This document shows positions 14,039 to 18,460 of a stretch of DNA of 18,460 bases, one piece after another. Every line of letters begins with the position of its first letter. Within the stretch, counting starts at the first letter, position 1. Under the pieces are notes generated by a model. The model made no database searches and was not told where the DNA came from. It saw only the letters and a program-made list of their open reading frames with translations. This stretch comes from CAYOHP01 sp964403795 [NCBI: uncultured bacterium] (GTDB lineage: Bacteria > Muiribacteriota > UBA6191 > CAZXTJ01). The stretch is from the NCBI GenBank assembly GCA_964403795.1, contig CAYOHP010000126.1, positions 1 to 18,460 on the forward strand, given 5' to 3'. The position numbers and the translations under genes were made by a program.

Positions 14039-15712
14039 CTACTCCACCCGCTCCAACACCAGCAGGGTGGCGTCGTCCGGCTGGGGTGCCCCGGCCGCCC
14101 AGCGGTCCAGCTCCTCGAACAGCCGATCGGCCACCTGGGATGCCCCCAGACCGCCGAGCGATCCCGCCAGGGCGTGGTACCGCTCGGGCCCGAAACGCTC
14201 CCCCAGGGTGTCCTGGAGGTCGACGATCCCGTCGGTGGCGCAGAGCAGGCGATCCCCCGGCTGGAAGTCGAGCGGGTGGGCTCGGAATTCGGTGTCGGGG
14301 AAGAGGCCGCAGGGAGGGTCGCCGTCCTCCAGGATCCGGGTGGTCTCCCCGGTCCGGAGCAGGATCGGCAGCTCGTGGCCGGCGTTGACGTAGCGGACGC
14401 CGTCGGTCCCGGCGGTCCCCAGGCAGAGGGTGACGTACATGCGTCCCGCGAAGTCGTCGAGGAGGGCGGCGTTGAGCTCGCCGAGGATCTGTTCGATGGG
14501 GATGTCCCGTCGCGCCAGGACCCTGATCCGGGCCCGGATCTGGGCCTGCACCAGGGCCGCAGGGACCCCCTTTCCCGAGACATCGGCCACCACCCAGTGG
14601 AAGACCCCCTTGCGGGACACGAAGGCGTCGAAGTAGTCGCCTCCGACTTCCCGCGAGGCGCGGCTCTTGCCGAAGGCCCGGATCGACCCGTGGGACGGCA
14701 GCTCGGAAGGATGGAGCCGGGACTGGATCGATCGGGCGATCGACAGCTCCCGCTCTACCTCGGTCGAGGCGATGATCTGCCGGGAGTAGTCCTCGTGGTC
14801 GAGGGCCGAGGTGATCTGGGCGGCCAGGGTGCCTACGAACTCGACCTCCTCCTTGCCCCAGCGTTCCTGGTCGGAACCGACGTCGAGATAGAGGGAGCCG
14901 TGGGTCCGTCGCTCGCTGCGCAGGGCGGACGCCACGAAGGTGCGGCCCGAAGGAGGTCGGGTGATCCCCTCGCCCACGGCCAGGTCCGGTCCGCAGGCCA
15001 TGGGTCCCTCGTGGTCCAGGATGCGGCGGGCGATGGCCCGTACCCAGTCGACCCGTTGGGTCCCGTCGGCGGACCTGGCGAAGGCCACCGAGGCCTCGAG
15101 CTCGTCGGCCCCGGGACGATACCGGAAGAGGAAGCCCCGCTCCGCCCGCAGGGTGGCGATCGCCAGCTTGACGGCACCCTCGAGGCGGTTCTCCAGGGGT
15201 GCCTCCTGCTGGAGCAGGTTGGCGATCTTGTAGAGCACGCCCAGCTGGCGGTAGGCGCTCTCCCAACGACGGGAGCGCTCCTTCAGGGCTTCCAGGGCTC
15301 CCCGGAACGGTCCCTCGGGAGGGGCCGAAGGGACCTCCTCGTCGCGCTTGCCGGTATCCCCGAGGAGCTCGGCCACCCGGCCGATCCCCCGGAGCAGTCC
15401 GAACCCCTCGAGCTCCCCGCTGGGAGCGGCCCCCGAGAACCGGAACCGGAGCTCCCCGATCCCGACCTCGTCCCCGTCCTCGATCACCGCCCGCGCCACC
15501 CGACGACCGGCCCGGAAGCTGCCGTTGGTCGAGCCGGCGTCGATCAGCACGTACTGGCCGCCGATCCTCTCGATCCTCGCATGCTGGCGGGAGATCGAGT
15601 CATGGCGCAGCACGATGTCCTGGTCGGGACTGCGCCCGATGCGGGTGATCGAGGGGTTCACCAGGTACTCGCGCCCGCCCTCGGGCCCGGAGGTGGCGAC
15701 CAGCTTCGGCAT
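14039..15712 (-). CDS. FHA-GAF-PP2C (SpoIIE/RsbU-type) serine/threonine phosphatase
   Basis: A 557-residue cytoplasmic signalling protein with three modules. The FHA domain (about 3-93) carries GRS (26-28), SRQH (41-44) and GSTNGSF (60-66), the phosphothreonine-binding signature. A linker leads to a GAF-like sensor (about 155-305). A coiled segment precedes the PP2C/SpoIIE phosphatase (about 320-556). The metal-binding aspartates appear intact: GGDYFD (D359), ADVSGKG (D377), CATDGI (D494) and PDD (D546/D547). It should dephosphorylate Ser/Thr on a partner such as an anti-anti-sigma factor, controlled by the GAF ligand and FHA partner binding. ATG 15712 follows an AGGGGAG ribosome site. It is the last gene of the operon headed by the ECF sigma factor, 24 bases after the TPR gene. 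No STAS or HPK-type partner is in the window. Confidence 0.93.
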   Translation of the reverse strand: MPKLVATSGPEGGREYLVNPSITRIGRSPDQDIVLRHDSISRQHARIERIGGQYVLIDAGSTNGSFRAGRRVARAVIEDGDEVGIGELRFRFSGAAPSGELEGFGLLRGIGRVAELLGDTGKRDEEVPSAPPEGPFRGALEALKERSRRWESAYRQLGVLYKIANLLQQEAPLENRLEGAVKLAIATLRAERGFLFRYRPGADELEASVAFARSADGTQRVDWVRAIARRILDHEGPMACGPDLAVGEGITRPPSGRTFVASALRSERRTHGSLYLDVGSDQERWGKEEVEFVGTLAAQITSALDHEDYSRQIIASTEVERELSIARSIQSRLHPSELPSHGSIRAFGKSRASREVGGDYFDAFVSRKGVFHWVVADVSGKGVPAALVQAQIRARIRVLARRDIPIEQILGELNAALLDDFAGRMYVTLCLGTAGTDGVRYVNAGHELPILLRTGETTRILEDGDPPCGLFPDTEFRAHPLDFQPGDRLLCATDGIVDLQDTLGERFGPERYHALAGSLGGLGASQVADRLFEELDRWAAGAPQPDDATLLVLERVE

Positions 15713-15736
15713 CGAGGGGGCTCCCCTACGCCCGAC

Positions 15737-16330
15737 TCAGTGGGCTTCGAGGTTCTTGTGGATCTCGAGGCAGCGCTTCAGGGCCTTCTCGCCCTCTTCC
15801 CGCTTTCCGAGCTGGTCGAGGACCCTGGATTGCAGCTTCAGGAGCTCCGCCAGGTGGTAGGTCGGGGGCAGACCCGGATGATCCAGGTGGCCGAGCCCCC
15901 GGTCCACGGCCTTCCTGGCGTCGTCCCAGCGGCCCTCGGCCACGTGCAGGTCGGCCAGGTTGAGCGCCACGCTCCCGAGCAGCTTGCGGGCCGCCGGCTC
16001 GTCCGGGAAGGGAAGATCGAGGATCTCGCCCAGGCGGCGGGCGGCAGGACCCAGCTCGCCCTTGCGCCGGTCGACCCCGGCCTGCATGTGCAGGGCCTGG
16101 GCCTTGGAGAAGAGGCGTCTCACGGTGGCCGGGTCGGGGTTCCGGGCGTACCCACCCTTGGCCGGCGGCGCCCCCTCGACGGGACTGCCTCCGGTGCCGT
16201 GGGGAGTGCCCTTGATCGGAGCCGCCATCTGGGCCGGGGTGGGCACCGGGAGCTCGTCGGCGGGCAGGAGCGAAGCCGTCCCGAGGATCCCGGCGAGGCA
16301 GAGCAGGATGGTTCGTTCAGCCCGGGTCAC
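15737..16330 (-). CDS. Secreted TPR-repeat protein
   Basis: A 197-residue protein from the preferred GTG start at 16330. A signal peptide has basic n-region (R3, R6), hydrophobic core ILLCLAGILGTASLL and a likely cut near PA-DE (24/25). No proper lipobox is seen. A Pro/Gly-rich linker (about 25-60) leads to helical TPR-like repeats (about 65-193); EGRWDDARKAVDRGL and LGKREEGEKALKRCLEI are the clearest helices. AAGGAGG sits five bases upstream of GTG 16330. ATG 16363 is also preceded by GGAGGAG but would add 11 residues before the signal peptide. The start overlaps the anti-sigma stop by 14 bases. It lies between the anti-sigma and phosphatase genes, so a sensing or partner-binding role in the envelope is plausible but unproven. 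I do not recognise a named family. Confidence 0.72.
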   Translation of the reverse strand: MTRAERTILLCLAGILGTASLLPADELPVPTPAQMAAPIKGTPHGTGGSPVEGAPPAKGGYARNPDPATVRRLFSKAQALHMQAGVDRRKGELGPAARRLGEILDLPFPDEPAARKLLGSVALNLADLHVAEGRWDDARKAVDRGLGHLDHPGLPPTYHLAELLKLQSRVLDQLGKREEGEKALKRCLEIHKNLEAH

Positions 16331-16907
16331 GCGGCCCTCCTTGCAGGTGCTGTCCATAGGCATCGAACTCCTCCTGCATGAGCCCCCAACGATAGTCCCG
16401 GTCCTCGATCACGGATTCCAGGATCGCCTGGGTCTCCTCCTCATGGATGCTCGACATGGTACGGGAAAACCCGTCCTCCGCGCCCGCCCAATGGAGATTC
16501 TGCTCGGTCATGGGGACGAATCCGCTGCCCACGTCCCACCACATCGCCCGGTAGGCGATCAGGAACAGGCAGGCCCCGGCCATCGCCGAGCGGGTCCCCG
16601 CCCCGGGTAGCAGGCCGCGGAGCCATCCCAGGACCGACCCGGCCCGATCCGGCTCCGGGACCGGTTCCTGGTCGAGGCGGACCTCGAAGCGGGCCCACAT
16701 CCCCTCGGGCACCTCGATCCCCGGCAGTGCCGCGTCGAGGGCCAGGTCGATGGCGGTCGAGACGTCCCGGTGCCGTCGACAGTCGGCGCACTCCTCGAGA
16801 TGGGAAACCAGCTCCTCGGGAAGGCGGCCGGCCGCGACCTGGGGCGGCTGGTCCAATGCCTCCCTGAGGCTCAGGCATCCCGGCGACGGTTGGTCTCGGC
16901 GTTCCAT
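16317..16907 (-). CDS. Zinc-finger (ZAS-type) anti-sigma factor, single-pass membrane protein
   Basis: A 196-residue protein from ATG 16907; an in-frame ATG at 16913 would add two residues but has GG directly against it and no spaced ribosome site, while AGGA sits five bases before 16907. The N-terminal region has H36-x3-C40-x2-C43 (HLEECADC), the ZAS zinc motif that grips ECF sigma factors, with an earlier C11 as a possible fourth ligand. A linker leads to one TM segment (about 107-123). The remaining 70 residues would be periplasmic; they are acidic and contain several Trp and Tyr. It lies 36 bases downstream of the ECF sigma gene, the classic arrangement in which the anti-sigma holds the sigma at the membrane until a signal arrives. 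Its stop overlaps the TPR gene start. Confidence 0.83.
   Translation of the reverse strand: MERRDQPSPGCLSLREALDQPPQVAAGRLPEELVSHLEECADCRRHRDVSTAIDLALDAALPGIEVPEGMWARFEVRLDQEPVPEPDRAGSVLGWLRGLLPGAGTRSAMAGACLFLIAYRAMWWDVGSGFVPMTEQNLHWAGAEDGFSRTMSSIHEEETQAILESVIEDRDYRWGLMQEEFDAYGQHLQGGPRDPG
16336..16342 (-). promoter_or_regulatory. RBS that supports the GTG start of the secreted TPR gene
   Basis: On the minus strand AAGGAGG ends five bases before GTG 16330. It lies inside the last codons of the anti-sigma gene, giving coupled translation. Starting at GTG gives a normal-length signal peptide. Confidence 0.55.
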
Positions 16908-16943
16908 GGTCATCCTGGTTTGGTGGGCGATCGGGGTCCCCGG

Positions 16944-17687
16944 TTACGGAGTCCCCCGACCGAGGGGTGGCTCGGAGACGGAGTCCCCGGGAGGAGCCCG
17001 GGGCGACCCTGCCACGCCTTCCCCCACCGACCCGTTGCCCCGCGACGGGTGCGCCGGGTCGGCGGCCTTGGGCGAGGCTTCGGTCCCGGGGATGCGCTCG
17101 CCGGGATAGCGGGCCGCCATGCGGGTCCTGAGGTTCTCGCGGGCCCGATGGAGACGAGCCTTGACCACCGCCACCGAGGTCTCGAGGACCCGGGCCATCT
17201 CCTCGTAGGAGAGGCCCTGGACGGGCCCCAGGAGGATCACCAGGCGTTGGTTGTCGGGCAGTTCCTCGACCAGTTCCTTCACGTGGCGCTGGAACTCCCG
17301 GTCGGCCGCCATCCGTTCCGGGTCCGGGAGCGGGGTGCCCATCGGCTCCCCGAGGTTCCCGGAGGAATGCTCCGCCAGCTCGTCGTAGCTCGAGTTCCGG
17401 GCTTCCCTGCGTCCCCTGCGGCGCAGGTGCTGGAGCGAGGTGTTGGCGGCCACCCGGTACATCCACGTGTAGAAGCGGGATTCGCCCCGGAAGCGCCCCA
17501 GGGTCCGGAAGGCCTGGAGGAAGCTCTCCTGGGTCACTTCCTCGGCGTCCTGGCGGCCGACCATGCGCTGGACCAGGCCGTAGATGCGCTTCAGGTACCG
17601 CTCGTAGAGGACCTGGAAGGCCTCCCGGCGCCCTTCGAGCACCCGGGCCACCAGCGCCTCGTCGTCGAGCGGGACCAGATCCTGCAT
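16944..17687 (-). CDS. ECF-family RNA polymerase sigma factor
   Basis: A 247-residue group IV sigma factor. Region 2 (about 24-92) has AFQVLYERYLKRIYGLVQ, DAEEVTQESFLQAF and FYTWMYRVAANTSLQHLRR, which bind the polymerase clamp and the -10 element. A 40-residue linker is followed by region 4 (about 132-187) with LPDNQRLVILL, GLSYEEMARVL and VKARLHRARENLR, the helix-turn-helix for the -35. The C-terminal tail (about 190-247) is a Pro/Gly/Ser-rich extension beyond the usual ECF length of about 190 and is probably disordered. ATG 17687 has no strong ribosome site; the frame stays open 35 codons upstream but has no ATG, GTG or TTG. It is the first gene of the operon, followed by its likely anti-sigma. 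The target promoter cannot be read here. Confidence 0.92.
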   Translation of the reverse strand: MQDLVPLDDEALVARVLEGRREAFQVLYERYLKRIYGLVQRMVGRQDAEEVTQESFLQAFRTLGRFRGESRFYTWMYRVAANTSLQHLRRRGRREARNSSYDELAEHSSGNLGEPMGTPLPDPERMAADREFQRHVKELVEELPDNQRLVILLGPVQGLSYEEMARVLETSVAVVKARLHRARENLRTRMAARYPGERIPGTEASPKAADPAHPSRGNGSVGEGVAGSPRAPPGDSVSEPPLGRGTP

Positions 17688-17768
17688 GCGTAGCGATTCG
17701 TACCACGGATCGCCGGGCCGAGGGAGCCCGAGCTCAGGACGGGCTTCGCTCCGGGCCTCCCGTCCATA

Positions 17769-17797
17769 TTGCCGGGCCCGCCCCGGGGTGATATCCT
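17769..17797 (+). promoter_or_regulatory. Putative sigma-70-type promoter of hppA
   Basis: TTGCCG (17769-17774) and TATCCT (17792-17797) match 4/6 each to the -35 and -10 consensus and are separated by exactly 17 bases. Transcription would start near 17804, giving a leader of about 77 bases. It lies in the 193-base divergent gap between the sigma factor gene and hppA. Confidence 0.42.
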
Positions 17798-17813
17798 ACC
17801 GGCCTTTTCCGGC

Positions 17814-17868
17814 GGCCCCGCCTTGACGCGCGGGGCCAGGACCCTGGGAGGAGTGGGGCCAGCGCCCC
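17814..17868 (+). promoter_or_regulatory. Two hairpins in the hppA leader
   Basis: GGCCCCGC (17814-17821) pairs with GCGGGGCC (17830-17837) around an eight-base loop. GGGGC (17855-17859) pairs with GCCCC (17864-17868) around CAGC. The GGGGC copies and the GGCCC/GCCCC copies could also swap partners. A GGGAGGAG purine tract (17846-17853) lies just before the second stem, which ends 12 bases before the ATG. A regulatory role is inferred. Confidence 0.4.
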
Positions 17869-17880
17869 GAAACAAGAGCC

Positions 17881-18460
17881 ATGTTCCAAGGCATTCCCGG
17901 CCGGTTCGATATCCTCGAAGGCGCCACCTTCGCCGTCCCCGTGGTCATGGGCATCCTGGCCCTGGCCCGGGCCCGGCAGATCGCCACCGACATCCAGGCC
18001 CGCGAAGAGGGCACCGAGACCATGGCGGAGATCGCCGGCTTCATCCGCGAGGGCGCCATGGCCTTCCTCCGGACCGAGTACACCTATCTCGCTGCCTTCG
18101 TGGTCGTGGTGGCCGGGCTGCTCGGCAGCTACCAGAGTCCCGCCAGCGCCCTCTCCTTCATCGCCGGGGCCGGCTGCTCGATGCTGGCCGGCTACTACGG
18201 CATGCGGGTCGCCACCCTGGCCAACGTCCGCACCGCCAATGCCGCCAAGAGCGGACTCGCCTCCGCCCTCGGCGTGGCCTTCAACGGCGGATCCGTGATG
18301 GGCCTCCTGGTTGCCGGCCTGGGCCTGCTGGGCCTCGGCTCGACCTGCCTGATCCTGTCGCTGGTGGCGTTCTCCAAGCCGGAGTTGATGCCCGACATCG
18401 CCCGGCTGGTCGCCTCCGGGGCGGCCCCCGGCCTCTCCGGCAGCCTGAACACCGCGATCC
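17881..18460 (+). CDS. hppA: Membrane-bound ion-translocating pyrophosphatase (N-terminal part, runs off window)
   Basis: The frame is open from ATG 17881 to the window end, giving 193 complete codons of an M-PPase that normally has about 650-800 residues. Such enzymes split pyrophosphate and pump H+ or Na+ across the inner membrane. Family marks are the cytoplasmic [22 protein letters not shown] (about 41-62), the following TM segment, [19 protein letters not shown] and the run [22 protein letters not shown]. At least four hydrophobic segments are visible (about 12-30, 64-80, 88-110 and 138-163). The pyrophosphate-binding motifs and the residue that separates K+-dependent from K+-independent types lie beyond the edge, so ion and K+ dependence are unknown. 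No close ribosome site precedes ATG; the nearest purine tract is separated from it by a hairpin. Confidence 0.9.
   Translation, partial: MFQGIPGRFDILEGATFAVPVVMGILALARARQIATDIQAREEGTETMAEIAGFIREGAMAFLRTEYTYLAAFVVVVAGLLGSYQSPASALSFIAGAGCSMLAGYYGMRVATLANVRTANAAKSGLASALGVAFNGGSVMGLLVAGLGLLGLGSTCLILSLVAFSKPELMPDIARLVASGAAPGLSGSLNTAI

Noticed and set aside
14174-16381. Plus-strand open frame of about 735 codons opposite the phosphatase and TPR genes
   Set aside because: It is antisense to a three-domain phosphatase with intact motifs; its composition is typical of a shadow frame.
17688-17793. Possible N-terminal extension of the ECF sigma factor
   Set aside because: The frame is open for about 35 codons upstream of ATG 17687 but contains no ATG, GTG or TTG, and the ECF domain begins normally at the ATG.

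Overview
The window is GC-rich throughout and densely coding, with short or overlapping junctions. It comes from a double-membrane (Gram-negative-type) bacterium. The evidence is a periplasmic cell-wall module (FtsEX, an EnvC-like activator, CtpA-type S41 proteins, a YibQ-type deacetylase), a TadZ/CpaE-like protein, an ECF sigma/anti-sigma pair and a membrane pyrophosphatase. The phylum cannot be fixed from the sequence alone. A Desulfobacterota/Myxococcota-like lineage, Acidobacteriota or an uncultured FCB-type phylum would all fit.

Layout. (1) 2-568: the C-terminal end of a CpaE/TadZ-like ATPase, cut by the window edge. (2) 757-3994: a compact acyl-CoA operon of thiolase, 3-hydroxybutyryl-CoA dehydrogenase and acyl-CoA dehydrogenase. 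(3) 4195-13963: a long, tightly coupled plus-strand run of comM, ftsE, ftsX, an envC-like gene, a degenerate S41 protein, ctpA, a yibQ-like deacetylase and a TPR protein. Most junctions overlap or lie within a few dozen bases, and ftsE, ftsX and envC start with GTG, TTG and TTG. (4) 14039-17687, minus strand: a four-gene regulatory operon read as ECF sigma, zinc-finger anti-sigma, secreted TPR protein, and FHA-GAF-PP2C (SpoIIE-type) phosphatase. (5) 17881 to the edge: the start of a membrane-bound pyrophosphatase (hppA) behind a structured leader.

How the genes work together. In region 3, FtsEX is expected to use ATP at the septum to switch on the EnvC-like coiled-coil protein. That protein has lost three of the four LytM histidines, so it should activate a separate amidase rather than cut peptidoglycan. 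Next to it are two S41-family proteins. One has an intact Ser/Lys/Gln centre; the other has lost all three residues and looks like a pseudoprotease. The deacetylase homologue completes a periplasmic envelope-remodelling set. In region 4, a membrane anti-sigma factor is encoded with its sigma factor and a predicted active Ser/Thr phosphatase carrying a phosphopeptide-binding FHA domain. This suggests that ECF output and phospho-signalling are linked.

The most notable points are the paired pseudoprotease and active CtpA, the degenerate EnvC LytM domain, a TPR protein whose N-terminus resembles a worn PD-(D/E)XK nuclease fold, the altered conserved motif in ComM, and the hairpin-rich hppA leader. 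No RNA genes, CRISPR arrays, insertion sequences or phage genes were seen.
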